Assembly: GCA_948474755.1 (NCBI GenBank)
Contig: CAOLHI010002109.1
Span: 214,001 to 278,000 of the forward strand
DNA from: Ctenosaura bakeri
Lineage: Eukaryota; Chordata; Lepidosauria; Squamata; Iguanidae
DNA: 64,000 nt
Direction: 5' to 3'
The position numbers were made by a program, and so were the translations under genes. Under the pieces are notes generated by a model. It did not search any database, was not told the DNA's origin, and saw nothing but the letters and a program-made list of their open reading frames with translations. Positions 1 through 10,764 of this stretch are shown piece after piece. Numbering within the stretch: position 1 is the stretch's first letter; every line of letters begins with the position of its first letter.

Positions 1-2091
1 AAAGCTCCCACAGGCCTTAAAGGACAGAAGAGACAAGACAAACCTCCAATCCTCCCATTGCAAAAAAGGAAATGAAGACACAGAACAAACCCAGGTCATA
101 ATCTCTAAGCTCTTTCTGCGCAATGTATAAGACACAGTGCTCAGAAGCCTCCTTAAGTTCAGTTCCTTGTTGGAGTCGGGGGGGGGGACCCACAGAAAAC
201 TAATACCTCACCCCCCCACATATGCATACCTTTTGAATCAAGGGTTCACTTCCTCTGACAAAACCTCCCAGCTTCATTACAGCTCATATATATATATATA
301 AACACAGACTCATGCCTTCTGCAAGGAACACGGGTCTTGCACATATTTTACACATCAATACATCATCGGTTGTTTTCGTACCAAAGCTGTTTGCCAAGAG
401 GACTCTTCTTTCCTCCCCCCAACACCCTGAGAAAGAAAAGAAATTCCACGCACAACCGATAAAGCAGATTTCAAATGCTTTGTGCAGCAGATTCAAAAAA
501 AATCTCGCCCGAGACATGAACAGCAGAGGGAACACATTTGGAATTTAGCGCACAAGCAAACACAGAGCATGGCCGGATTCCACAATACTGAGGCTGCGGC
601 AGGAAAAAGGAGGGTTCGGGGTGCAGGGGAAAAAGAAAATGGTTCAAATACATCTCCCTTTCAACATTTCGACTCTTTCGATCAGTCTCCGATCGCCCTC
701 GCCAAGCAAAAAGGCGTCGGTAGGGGAGAGGAAAGCAGGCAGGGAGCTTCTAGGATCCGCGAGAGCTTCACACACTAAAAGAGTCTGTTATGACATCACC
801 GCTCCGGTTTTATGTTCGAACAACTCCCTCCCCGGTCTGGAGGGGGATGGCTGTCTCGTTGCCACATGTAAAACAAGTAAGCACTGGCTGAGAATCTCAA
901 AAGGTGTTTATGGATCACGGAGACACAAAGCATTTCGACGGTTTGGGCAGCCATAGGTTTGAATGTCACACCTCTCGCAGGGCTGACATCACCCATGCAC
1001 AAGTGCGCTAGGGGAGGAGGGGGGAGCGCCACACGCATTTGGACGCAAGCCAGACGCCCGGTCCTCCCAGGTGCCATTGGTCCCAATCCAAACTGAGCCA
1101 GGGTTGGGGGAACGATCCAGCACGGGCGACCGTTCTCAATCTGTCAACAGCATCACGACCCGAACATGATATTATGCACAGAGCTACACACACCAACTCC
1201 CCGCAAGTCAGTTATTCCCAAAGTCTCGCAAAAACCGGCCACGCTTCTGGTGGCAAAACAATCATGCCCCACAACACCTTCTCCGCGGAAGCAAAGATCC
1301 TTCTGACAAAAGCTGGTTTGAGCTGGATGGAAGGAATGCAAGGTGGGGAAGAGAACAAGGTTCACTGCATGAAGTCAGTGGTAACCCAGCGCAAGCAATG
1401 CAAAGTCACCAGAATCCGGGCACGGGTTTTTCATGCAAAGAACGGCAGAGAGGGCAAGCCCATTGGGCCCTTAGACCAAGCCGGGCTTTCTAGTTCCCAG
1501 TTTCCAGTCTCTAAGAACAAGCACTTTGGAGTCCAAGCAGGGACACAAACCAAGATGGGACAGAATTTTTCAACGGAAACAGAAAAGAAATACAGAAGGA
1601 AGATGCACACAAAGCAAATGAAAGTTTGCATGCTCTGGGTCAGATCCAGGCTATCGCCACACTCGGCAGAGACCCCCTGAAACTAGCAAGGCTTCCCTCA
1701 GCCCTACGGCTTGCTAGAGTCCTGTTGCTTTCAGTGGGCCGGTGCCAGGTCCGGATCCGACCCCGAGGCAGCAAACCTGGCATAATTCACCAGGACGCAG
1801 CAGCCTCCATCCCCCAGGTTAGTTCCAGCTTGAGGAGACCCAATGGTTGAACGGAGAGCCAAGACTTAGTCCGCTCTATTGGTTGAAGGAGCTGAGTTCG
1901 AATCACGCCTGTGAGTGGGAGCAGTGAGGTTCACTTCCGACACACTTTTGTTCTCTGGGGGGCCAGTGAGTCTCCTCGAACTGGGACTCCCCACAGGATC
2001 GAGGCCCTGGAGAGGTTCACCTCCGGGAAAGCATGCATGGAGTGTCAGTGGGAAGTGTAACAATTCGCTTGTTGGGAGTCTGCAGTCCTAA
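1..2091 (-). other. KAZN intron 1, repeat-poor part
   Basis: This lies downstream (minus-strand sense) of the splice donor at the KAZN exon, so it is inferred to be the start of intron 1, continuing beyond base 1. I see only short simple tracts: a G run near 178-187 and a (TA)n near 286-300. A 213-codon plus-strand frame at 1039-1680 has no recognisable domain and I treat it as chance. Confidence 0.6.
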
Positions 2092-3180
2092 GACCATGCT
2101 TTTGGGGGGACGGGAGGGAAGGAGAGGGTGGAGAGGAGAGAAGGGGAGACCCCCTGGAAAACAGGGGAGGTTTGCTCACAAGTAAACAAGCAGGGGGCCA
2201 AACTGGGAGAGAGGTCTGTATAGGTGTGTGTGTGTCTGTATGCATCTGGATATACAAGCTAGGGATGCTTTGGGGGGGACAGGAGGGAAGGAGCGGGTGG
2301 AGGGAACAGAAGGGGAGGCCCCTTGCAAGACAGGGGGCTTGCTCGAGAGTAAGCAACCCAGGAGAGAGGTCTGGATAGGTGCGTGTGTGTCTGTGTGCAT
2401 CTGGATATACAAGCCAGAGATGCTTTTGGGAGGACAGGAGGGAAGGAGCAGGTGGAGAGAAGAGAAAGGGAGACCCTTTGGAAGGCAGGGGGCTTGCTCA
2501 AGAGTAAGCAACCCTGGAGAGAGGTCTGTATATGCACGTGTGTGTGCATCTGGATATACAAGCCAGAGATGCTTTGAGGGGGACAGGAGGGAAGGAGCGG
2601 GTGGAGGGAACAGAAGGGGAGGCCCCTTGCCAGACAGGGGGCTTGCTCGCGAGTAAGAAAGCCAGGAGAGAGGTCTGTATACAGGCGCGTGTGTGCATCT
2701 GGATATCCAAGCTAGGGATGCTTTTGGAGGGGACGGGAGGGAAGGAGAGGATGGAGAGAACAGAAAGGAAGACCCCTTGGAAGGCAGGGGGCTTGCTCGA
2801 GAGTAAGCAACCCGGGAAAGAGGTCTGTATATGCGCGTGTGTGTGCATCTGGATATACAAGCCAGAGATGCTTTGGGGGGAGAGGAGGGAAGGAGTGGGT
2901 GGAAAGAACAGAAGGAGAGGCCCCTTGGAAGCCGGGGGGCTTGCTCGAGAGTAAGCAACCCTGGAGAGAGGTCTGTATAGGCGCGTGTGTGTCTGTGTGC
3001 ATCTGGATATCCAAGCCAGGGATGCTTTGGGGGGGTCGGGAGGGAAGGAGCGGGTGGAGAGAACAGAAAGGAAGACCCCTTGGAAGGCAGGGGGCTTGCT
3101 CGAGAGTAAGCCAGCAGGGGGCCCACCCGGGAGAGAGGTCTATGTGCGTGCGTGTGGGCGCATCTGGATACACCAAGCGA
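2092..3180. repeat. Minisatellite of about 150-bp units, about 7 copies
   Basis: The phrase CATCTGGATAT recurs at 2243, 2398, 2547, 2696, 2846, 3000 and 3161, giving spacings of 155, 149, 149, 150, 154 and 161 bp. Each unit contains a GGGAGGGAAGGAG purine block, a GGGGCTTGCTCGAGAGTAAG block and a short GTGTGTGT stretch. A partial first unit begins near 2092. The array sits in KAZN intron 1, about 200 bp past the exon. Because most units are close to a multiple of three, several overlapping long open frames appear on both strands; these are not genes. Confidence 0.9.
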
Positions 3181-3189
3181 GCAAAGGAT

Positions 3190-4080
3190 GCGCGTGTGCG
3201 TGCTGGTGGATGCGGGAGCCCTCCCTCCCCCGCGCGCTTCCTCGAGAGCAAAGCCGGGCGGCGCGGGTGGGCTTCCTCGCGAGTCAGGGGAGCCTCGGAG
3301 GGGAGGAGGAGGGGGGACCCGCCCCGGACCAAAGCCAAGCCCCCCCCAAGAAAAATGCAAGCCCCGCGGGCGCCTTACCTTGGAGGCTGGGCTGGCCGGT
3401 GTCGAGGGCGGCGGCGGTGGCCATCTCGGGGGCGCCGGGGCTGCCGCTGGCGCTGCCGCTGCTCCCCCCGTTGCTCCCCCCGGCGGCGGCGGCGGATGGG
3501 GCCCCTCCGGCGGCGGCGGAGAGCTCGGCCAGGCGGCGGCTGGTGGCGCCGAGCTCGGCCCGCAGGGCGCCCACCTCCTGCCCGGCCGCCTGGAGCGCCC
3601 CGTCGATGCGCAGGGCCAGCTGCTGGTTCCCCTCCATCATGCCCAGGATTTTGGCCTGCGGGGGGGGGAGGGAGGAGGAGGAAAGGAGGAGGAGGAGGCT
3701 CAGCCGCCGCCGCCGCAGCAGCAGCAGCATCGTGGCCCCGGCCCCCTGTCCCCGGAGAGGGGCTGGAGCGGCGCCGGCTCTCCCCGCTGGGACCCCCGCC
3801 TGCCTTCCCGGGCTCCGCCGCACCCGCTCGCGCCGGGGACCGGGGGGAGAAAAAGGAGGCCGGGCTCTTTAAATGGAGCCTACCATCGGCCCGCCCGGGG
3901 GGAGAGGCTGGCAGGCTGCCCGACGGCCCGGGCTCGGCGCAGCCGCGTTCGCGCTCCTCTCCAGCCGCCCCCCTCCCGGCGCCGTCCGCGATGCGAGAGT
4001 CCGGGGAGGGAGGGGGGAGGAGAGGCGGCTCTGGCGCCCCCTGCAGGACGCCTCCGCATTGCAGCCTCTCCCGCGTTGCA
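3190..4080 (-). promoter_or_regulatory. CpG island, presumed KAZN promoter and 5'UTR
   Basis: This block is very GC- and CpG-rich, sharply unlike the flanks, and surrounds the KAZN first coding exon. On the minus strand a TATA-like TTTAAA lies at 3868-3873, which would place a start near 3840 and leave about 200 bp of 5'UTR before the ATG. GC-box-like GGGCGGG sequence lies just upstream near 3890-3897. The exact start cannot be read from sequence; CpG-island promoters usually have several. Confidence 0.65.
3379..3640 (-). CDS. KAZN: Kazrin, first coding exon (partial gene)
   Basis: Kazrin is a coiled-coil, periplakin-interacting protein of desmosomes and the cytoskeleton, about 775 residues in its long human form. 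This exon encodes its first 87 residues. The start MMEGNQQLALRIDGALQ and the following RAELGATSRRLAEL block match vertebrate kazrin as I remember it; then comes a Gly/Ser/Ala-rich linker and a short block ending QPSLQ. Residues 5-40 have a leucine-rich coiled-coil pattern. The exon ends at 3379 with CAAG/GTAAGG, a consensus donor in phase 1, as expected before the conserved VLLREEV of the next exon. I chose the Met at 3640; the second ATG (3635-3637) has the better Kozak context (A at -3, G at +4). The frame stays open upstream to an ATG at 3823 through low-complexity Leu/Arg/Ser codons, which I take as 5'UTR. Downstream exons are outside the window. Confidence 0.88.
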
Positions 4081-4400
4081 TGGATTTGTATGCCGCTGCG
4101 CTCCCCGAAGGGGACTCCAAGCGGCTTACAACGCAAGTGGAAACGGGAGGGCGAAAAGGCTGCGGGGCGCAAAAGTCCAAAAAGCAAGAGGAGTTAAGAA
4201 AAAGTGGCTTAAAGTTTGAAAAGCAATAGAGGCCAAAACACAATGGCTTGAAGGGTGTGGGGTACAATTTTTTTTAAAAAAAGCATGAAATCATCAATTC
4301 TGCTAGAATGCTCCTTTGGCCCCCTTAAATTTAAAAAAAGACAATTAAAAGCACATTGCAATGCATCTTAAAAACAGGACATTTAATTCAATGCAGTCGG
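4073..4400 (-). mobile_element. L2-like LINE 3' tail, antisense
   Basis: The segment starting GGATTTGTATGCCGC, then GAAGGGGACTCCAAGCGGCTTACAA, reads in reverse as the TTGTAAGCCGC...GGCATACAAAT signature of reptile L2-type LINE 3' ends. It is followed by A/T-rich sequence. It abuts the upstream edge of the KAZN CpG island. I cannot fix the upstream limit. Confidence 0.5.
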
Positions 4401-4422
4401 TGACTCTCTCCCATGCTTTTCC

Positions 4423-4638
4423 CCATTTCCGCACTAGCCTGTTATAGCGCGATGATTCCACTTTCAACATCCTCTGGAATCCTGGGGTTTGCAATTTCGG
4501 GAGGGGCCGGCCTCTATAGAGTTGGAAGAGACCTCAAAGGACATCCAGCCAGCCCCTCCCGAAACTGCAAACCCCAGGATTCCAGAGGATGTTGAAAGTG
4601 GAATTATCGCGCTATAACAGGCTAGTGCGGAAATGGCC
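4423..4638. mobile_element. Palindromic MITE (family M), copy 1
   Basis: Both ends carry the family terminal repeat (ATTTCCGCACTAGCCTGTTA and its complement), followed by arms with GATTCCACTTTCAACATCC and GGAATCCTGGGGTTTGCA. The arms pair along nearly their whole length. The centre holds about 35 bp starting TATAGAGTTGGAAGAGACC, which resembles the antisense CR1 3' end. Non-autonomous, no ORF. Confidence 0.85.
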
Positions 4639-4988
4639 AAAGACATGGGTCCCTTTTATTTTGCAACCTGCTGTGAGCTTTGATAGTATTCCTAGCCATG
4701 GAAAGTTCCTCTTTTGGGGGCTTCACAGCCAGAGGTGTGTCTAGGGTGGGGCAAGCAGGGCACAGGCCCCGGGGACCGGTGCCAGGCGGCACAAAAAATA
4801 AAAGCTGGAAGTTTAGCCAAGGAGGAAGCAGCCCCGTAGGCAGAGGCACAATTTCCATGGAGAGTTAGGTGATCAGCCCCCTGGACTTGGAGGGATAAAT
4901 CTGTCCTCTTTCCGCCTTGTTCCTGCCAACAGACTAAAAAGCTGTGATGATTAAACAATGAAGTTCAATTTTTAAAAAATGTCAAAGA
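4639..4988. other. No gene seen
   Basis: No supported coding sequence. A GC-rich phrase around 4735-4800 (GGTGGGGCAAGCAGGGCACAG) has the look of an old repeat but I cannot name it. Confidence 0.4.
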
Positions 4989-5130
4989 GCATTTCCGCAC
5001 TAGGCTGTTATAGCGCTATGATTCCACTTGCAACCTCCGGCCGGCCCCTCCCTGAAATGCAAACCCCAGGATCCCATAGGAGGTTGCAAGTGGAATCATA
5101 GCACTATGACAGTCCAGTGCGGAAATGGCC
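4989..5130. mobile_element. Palindromic MITE (family M), copy 2, short form
   Basis: A near-perfect inverted repeat of about 140 bp. Ends are CATTTCCGCACTAGGCTG and CAGTCCAGTGCGGAAATGGC; inner arms read GATTCCACTTGCAACCTCC and GGAGGTTGCAAGTGGAATC. The central spacer is shorter than in copies 3, 6 and 8. Confidence 0.88.
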
Positions 5131-5479
5131 AAAGTCTTTCCATACCAAATATATTGGCTGGAATCCTTTTGGTGCCAGTTCTCTCCCACATTCAGATGCA
5201 CTTTCAGGGATGTTGCACAATTTTTTGTCATTTGCCGTCACATCAGCTGCAACCCTATGAATGAGAGACTGCAAAGAGGCCCGGCCAGCTTTGTTCAGGT
5301 CTTGCAAAATCAGGACACCCATGGCTCCGATAATTGAATCAGCTCCTCTGTCTTTCTCTTTCCCTGCTGCACTCCGCTTAGGGTTTTTGGCTGGCATTCA
5401 CTGCCATGGTTATAGAGATGCCACCTAGAGTTTTGCATCCCTAACGGATTCATATTCACGGTCCCGATGTAGTCACGAG
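5131..5479. other. No gene seen
   Basis: Unique-looking sequence between a MITE and a CR1; no coding, RNA or repeat signal that I can support. Confidence 0.4.
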
Positions 5480-6118
5480 CAGTGTGATGCGGCAGCCAAG
5501 AAAGCCAATGCAATTCTCGGCTGCATCAATAGGAGTATGGTGCCTAGATCGAGGGAGGTACTGGTACCACTCTACTCTGCTTTGGTTAGACCCCATCTTG
5601 AATACTGTGTCCAGTTCTGGGCACCCCAATTCAAGAAGGATATCGACAAGCTGGAGCAAGTCCAGAGGAGGGCGACCAAAATGGTGAGAGGCCTGGAAAC
5701 CATGAAGCCCTATGGGGATAGACTTAGAGAGCTGGGTATGTTTGGTTTGCAGAAGAGAATGTTAAGAGGGGGCATGATAGCCATGTTTAAATATTTGAAG
5801 GGATGCCACGTAGAGGAAGGAGGGGGCTTGTTTTCTCCTGCTCCAGAGACCAGGACAAGGAGCAATGGATTCAAGCTGCAGGAAAGGAGATTCCCCCTGA
5901 ACCTCAGGAAGAACTTCCTGACAGTCAGGGCTGTCCGGCAGTGGAATCGGCTGCCTCGGAGTGTAGTGGAGTCTCCCCTTCTTGGAGGTTTTTAAGCAGA
6001 GGCTGGATGGGCATTGCTGGGAGTGATTTGATGGGTGTTCCTGCATGGCAGGGGGTTGGACTGGATGCCCCTGGGGTCTCTTCCAACTCTACATTTCTAT
6101 GATTCTATGATTCTATGA
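5480..6118 (+). mobile_element. CR1 LINE, 5'-truncated 3' end
   Basis: It contains the last part of CR1 ORF2, downstream of the reverse-transcriptase core: the frame includes [19 protein letters not shown] and [17 protein letters not shown] and ends in a stop after LLGGF near 5993. A short 3'UTR (GGGGTTGGACTGGATG...) follows, then the CR1 octamer tail (ATTCTATG)n to 6118. Fairly intact over its last 150 codons, so relatively young. Confidence 0.9.
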
Positions 6119-7107
6119 CTTTATTGTGAGTAAAAGTCTCCCAGTCCAGCTTTGCTTAGCATCAGCCGCTGTGAACGACGGAGCTCTGTTCTTCTGTCGA
6201 TCGGGAAAAGCGGGTTGATGCATCCATCCCCTTCTCACTGTGGCGATCTCCAGTACGACCACGAATTGCAATAGGGATCCTGCTTCTGATCGTCGCACTG
6301 GAGATCCCTGGTGAGGAGGGGTGGAAAGGCCAGTTTGCAGCATCCTGATGAAGCAAAGAAAAGATCTCCGGCACGCCCAAAGGCTGCTGCCTAGTAAAGC
6401 AGGGTTTGGTGGGGCGGGGGGCAAATCGGGCCAGGAGAAACTACTTAGTAGCTGATCTCTGATCTCAGCCTTTGTTGTTTTTGGTGAATTATGTCATCTC
6501 ATAGTACATGCATTTCTACAGACAGATGCAACATTAGAAGCCATTTTTTAAAAAATTTAAAAAGAATTATCATACATTTCACTCTAGTGAGGAAGACAGA
6601 GGCTATTTCCGCGCCGTTAGCACATTCTTCTGTTACTGTCCCAGCATTGCCGCTCACACGATGGTAGCAGATTAGGAACGCTGTTTTCTGCACCCTTCTG
6701 GTTTAAGTGGATGAGAAGCAGTGTTCCTCCTGCCCTATAGTGTCCTTGGCCACTCCCTGTCCCTGCCTTCACCCTGCCCCACGGCCCCGATTGGTCATTT
6801 CCCCCCACTTTGGGAGCCATACTAAACACGCCGGTACACTATTGCATTTTCACGTTATAAGGCCGAAAAATGTCTTTAAAAATTAAAATGTTTTAACTCA
6901 AAGGAGAACTTTAAAATACACACAGAGAGGCGATCGATTTCAAAGTTACCCCGCCATTGGAGTAACAAAATGGGCATGCCCACGGCCCACCCACCGCTGG
7001 GTGCATGAAAATAGGATGCACTGTCAAGCGCTATTATGAACTGGGATGATGGGACTGAAGCACTAAAGGAGGCACTTAATGGATGTTTTTCCCAAAATAG
7101 TATAAGA
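6119..7107. other. No gene seen
   Basis: Mixed unique DNA, including a 6210-6310 stretch with a short inverted repeat around GGCGATCTCCAGTACGACC / CGTCGCACTGGAGATC. No supported feature. Confidence 0.4.
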
Positions 7108-7531
7108 AGCCATGGAGCTCTATGAGGATAGACTTAGAGAGCTGGGGATGTTTAGTCTGCAGAAGAGAAGGTTAAGAGGGGATATGATAGCCGTGTTTAA
7201 ATATTTGAAGGGATGCCACGTAGAGGACGGAGAGGGCTTGTTTTCCCCTGCTCCAGAGACCAGGACAAGGAGCAATGGATTCCAGCTGCAGGAAAGGAGA
7301 TTCCACCTGAACCTCAGGAAGAACTTCCTGACGGTCAGGGCGGTCCGGCAGTGGAATCTGCTGCCTCCGTAGAGTGTGGTGGAGTCTCCTTCTTCCTTGG
7401 AGGTTTTTAAGCGGAGGCTGGATGGCCATCTGTCGGGAATGCTTTGAGGGTGTTCCTGCATGGCAGGGGGTTGGACTGGATGGCCCCTGGGGTCTCTTCC
7501 AACTACATTTCTATGATTCTATGATTCTATG
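7108..7531 (+). mobile_element. CR1 LINE, 5'-truncated 3' end
   Basis: It starts inside the [20 protein letters not shown] block of CR1 ORF2, keeps one frame through [18 protein letters not shown] and ends in the GATTCTATGATTCTATGG tail. The ORF2 frame breaks near 7370, where an extra base separates LLPP from SVVES. Confidence 0.9.
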
Positions 7532-7544
7532 GTTTTGCAATGCT

Positions 7545-7690
7545 TGGGGATGGCATAGTAGCTGGACAGCGACAACATTGTGTGGTAACATACCTCCTGG
7601 ACAGGTAACAACCCATTGCTGTGGCGGGATAGCAACTCCATGTGGAAATGGCCAGAAAGTGAATGACTTCCACGTCTCCAGTCCAGGAAT
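7545..7690. repeat. Diverged repeat, unclassified
   Basis: The phrases CAACATTGTGTGGTAACA and GTGGCGGGATAGCAACTCC resemble sequence at 13380-13500 in composition and word order (bursts of GTTGC/GCAAC around CACCAC). It looks like a decayed CpG-rich repeat. Family unknown. Confidence 0.3.
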
Positions 7691-7936
7691 GGCGGACAGC
7701 TCCGGCATCTGTAATCTTCCTCTTTATGCATCTTTCGTGGCACAGTGTGATCCGTCCGTGGAACTGCATAGCCTCAGATGAGAAGTTTCACTTTCTAGTG
7801 ATTGTTCAGGCTTGATATACTCTTGCATGTTATTTATACATCTCTTTGATAGCCCACAGTAACCCTAGATTTCTCCTCTAGCAAAACATTGCAGATGACT
7901 TGAGTTGTGCAGTGGACATATTCATTTCATGACTGT

Positions 7937-8092
7937 GGCCATTTCCACACTACACTCTTATAGTGCTATTATTCCACTTTTAGCATCCTATGGAATCCTG
8001 GGGTTTGCCGTTGGGGAGAAGCCTTGAGAATTCTCAGCCAGAGAGCTCTTGGGCCTCAGGAAACGACAAACCCCAGAATTCGAAATCAAAGT
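7937..8092. mobile_element. Palindromic MITE (family M), copy 3, right end lost
   Basis: The left terminal repeat GGCCATTTCCACACTACACT and left arm are present, then the non-palindromic centre (CTCAGCCAGAGAGCTCTTGGGC) and the start of the right arm (CAAACCCCAGAATTC). The right terminus is missing. Confidence 0.8.
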
Positions 8093-8199
8093 TTGCTTTT
8101 TGGAATTTTTTTAAAAAATATATTAAGCCATGATGGGTTGAATCCGTGGATACAGAATGGAAACAAATGGATGACTGTTCATAGTTAGCCAAGGTATTG

Positions 8200-8335
8200 T
8201 AGTTGTCTGGACCAGGGTTCTGGGAAACCAGGGTTAAAACCCCTGCTTAGCCTTGGAAGCGTGCTTGGGCAAATCACACTCTCTCAGCCTCAGCAGTAAA
8301 TCTCTGAATAAATCTTACCAGGAAAACCCAACAAG
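8200..8335 (+). mobile_element. tRNA-derived SINE (Sauria-type), fragment
   Basis: It contains the family core CTTGGGCAAATCACACTCTCTCAGCCTCAG and a degenerate 3' part. The 5' tRNA-like head is eroded. It abuts a second copy. Confidence 0.6.
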
Positions 8336-8580
8336 AGGCAGGACAGTATAATGGCTTCAGTGTCAGATGGGAATCGGGGAGACCAGAAGCTCCAATCTCA
8401 CCCCAGCCATGGAAAACCCACTGGGTGACTTTAGGCAAGTCACACTCTCTCAGCCTCAAGAGGAAAGCAAGGGCAAACCTCCTTTGAAGAAATCTTGAAG
8501 GGAAGCTCCCACCACAAGTTCGGCTTACAGTTGCCAGAGATCTGAAATGCCTTGGAGATGGACAACGGACACGCGGAGAA
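8335..8580 (+). mobile_element. tRNA-derived SINE (Sauria-type)
   Basis: The order matches the family: GTGTCAGATGGGAATCGGG head, GAAAACCCACTGGGTGACTT, TCACACTCTCTCAGCCTC, then GGCAAACCTCCTTTGAAGAAATCTT. The tail is degraded near 8570. Tandem with the copy upstream. Confidence 0.65.
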
Positions 8581-9283
8581 GGATGCTGTCAGATCTTGGT
8601 TGTCAGCACCGATTTCTCCATTATTAAAAATAAACCGAAATCCTTACCCGCCCCTAATCTCAAGCTGAAATGGCTGGATAATTCTTCTTGCTGTCATTTT
8701 ATTGACAGGGTCTGAATGAAGAGCTATTTTTATGCCGGGAACTGATTGTGCCGCAGATCGGGATGATTCTTCCAGGTGCTTTGCAACGGCGCCGCAGCTG
8801 GCTCCGCTCACTAGGCTGCCCCACCGGCTTGACACTTTCTAAAAATAACAGCATGCAATTAGCTGCCTGGTTACTTTTCCATTTTTTCTTTCTCTTTCTG
8901 CAGCTGGAAAATCCGCCTCCAGAAGCCTGGAGGACGGTCAAGTCGAATTGGAGAGGATGAGGGATCACAAATGTGTTCATTCAAAGAACATGCATGCTCT
9001 GTGTTCCACCACGTCGAAGTTGGCAGCTCCAAAATGAGAATGCAAGAATAAAATCGCCACATGCTATAACTGATGGAATTTTTTTTAAAATAAACAAAAA
9101 GCATAAAAAGAAGCAATGAATTCTGCACAAAAGCTGTCCTTCTGTATGTTGTTTCTGCCCTGGTACCAGATTTTCTCTCAAAAGACTAATGCCTAGGAAC
9201 ACATCTACTTTGTTAACTGAGGTATACTTGTATTTCTAAATCCTCATCTGGGGATTGAAGGAAAATTTAATTTGGGGATGTCC
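8581..9283. other. No gene seen
   Basis: Unique-looking DNA with no coding, RNA or named repeat signal. Confidence 0.4.
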
Positions 9284-9905
9284 AGAATTCTTATTTGAGG
9301 GGCAATGCATCAGCTAAAAAGGCCAATATGATTCTGGGCTGCACCAATAAGAGAATACAATCTACGTCAAGGGTAGTGATGGTACCACTCTCTTCTGCTT
9401 TGGTCACAACCCACTTGGAGGAATCCTGTGTCCAGTTCTGGGCACCACAGTTCTGGAAGGATGTTGAAAAGCTGGAAAAGCTGGAAACCAAGATAGTAGA
9501 AGGCCTGGAAACCATGAAGCTCTATGAGAATCAGCTTAGGGAGCTGGGTGTGCTTAGCCTAAAGAAAGTTAAGAGGGCACATGATAGCTATGTTTAAATA
9601 TTTGAAAGGGCATCCTATGGGGCAAGCTTGTTTTCTGCTGCTCCAGAGACTAGGACATGGAGCAATGGCTTCGAACTTCAGGAAAAGAGATTCCATCTCA
9701 ACATCAGGAAGAACTTCCAGACAGTAAAAGCAGTTGGACAGTGGAATAAGCTGCCTGGGAGTGTGGTGGAGTCTCTTTCTTTGGAAGTTTTTGAACAGAA
9801 CTTGGATGAAATGTGTCTGGGGTGCTTTGATGGTGTCATCCTGCATGGGAGAATGGGGTTGGACTAGATGACCCTTGGGGCATCTTCCAGCTCTATGATT
9901 CTATA
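9284..9905 (+). mobile_element. CR1 LINE, older 5'-truncated copy
   Basis: It aligns in order with other CR1 ORF2 3' ends (KKANMILGCTNK, LRELGVLSLKK, ERRFHLNIRKNFQT-like blocks) but the frame is broken near 9560-9600 and many codons differ. It ends at CTCTATGATTCTATAACG. Divergence marks it as an older subfamily than the 5480 copy. Confidence 0.85.
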
Positions 9906-10464
9906 ACGCCCTCGTTTTGCCCACCCCCTGCTACATCCTTGCTTTGATGCTGCTCAGTCCCAGAGATACTGAGATGCAGGTTAGAAAGTCTAAAACAGGA
10001 GTCCGTGGTATAGCCTGACATCGCAGAGGTGCCCTAATGAGGCTTTCAGTGCCTTTGTTCCAGGCCACCCCCAGTGTAGAGAACAGCTGGCCTGGTTTAA
10101 AACGGATTTTGATCCCCTCCAGAAGAAAGTCGATTTCTCCATATGCCGCTCAGCTTTGGCACAATGGATCAGAAACCCTTGGATAGGCGGCTGTCAGGAC
10201 TTAAAACGCAGGGCTCCGTGTAACCTGAAGGGATCTGTGTGAGCTGCAGGCTGGAGTCAGCTGGCTCCGTGCAATTAAATTCTCCCCTTGCTGGGTCCAT
10301 CTGTGCAGACGGTTTTGCAGCAGAACTGGAAAATGCAACTTTGGGGACACTATACCTTGCAGAATCCCCCAATCCAGACAGTGCGCTGGAGATGTCATAA
10401 TGAAAAGTAAATTTTCCAAGCCCTGGTTTTCCGGGAAGGGTCGAAAACAAGACTTGAGTAACTA
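9906..10464. other. No gene seen
   Basis: No supported feature. A 72-93 codon pair of minus-strand frames here has no recognisable domain. Confidence 0.4.
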
Positions 10465-10712
10465 GTAAGGGGTGGCTAGTGGTTTGAGTATTGGTCTAGG
10501 ACGGGGGCAAGCAAGTTTCAAATACCTGCTCAGTCATGTAAGCCCATTAGGCAACCTTGGGCAAATCACACTCTCTCGGCCTCGGAGGAGGGTGATGGCA
10601 AACCACCTCTGAACAAACCTTGCCAAGAAAATGCTATGATAGGTTTGCCTTAGGGTTGCCACAAGTCAGAAATGACACAACCACGACAACAACAAGAACA
10701 AATTGTTGACCA
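10465..10712 (+). mobile_element. tRNA-derived SINE (Sauria-type), near full length
   Basis: It has the tRNA-like head (GGTTTGAGTATTGGTCTAGG), the CTTGGGCAAATCACACTCTC core, GGCAAACCACCTCTGAACAA, CCTTAGGGTTGCCACAAGTC and a (ACAACA)n tail at 10685-10710. This order and the ACA tail are what I know of lizard Sauria SINEs, whose 3' end is related to Bov-B LINEs. Confidence 0.8.
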
Positions 10713-10764
10713 CATTACTGATGTGTGTTTTTTCCTCTGTGTCAAAGCAGCCAGTGTAGTGTGA

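Noticed and set aside
1039..1680. 213-codon plus-strand ORF in KAZN intron 1
   Set aside because: No domain, no repeat or splice support, and no coding-like composition that I can see.
2176..3360. 394-codon minus-strand ORF and overlapping plus-strand ORFs up to 452 codons
   Set aside because: They are translations of the 150-bp minisatellite and the KAZN CpG island in wrong frames; repeats close to a multiple of three keep them open.
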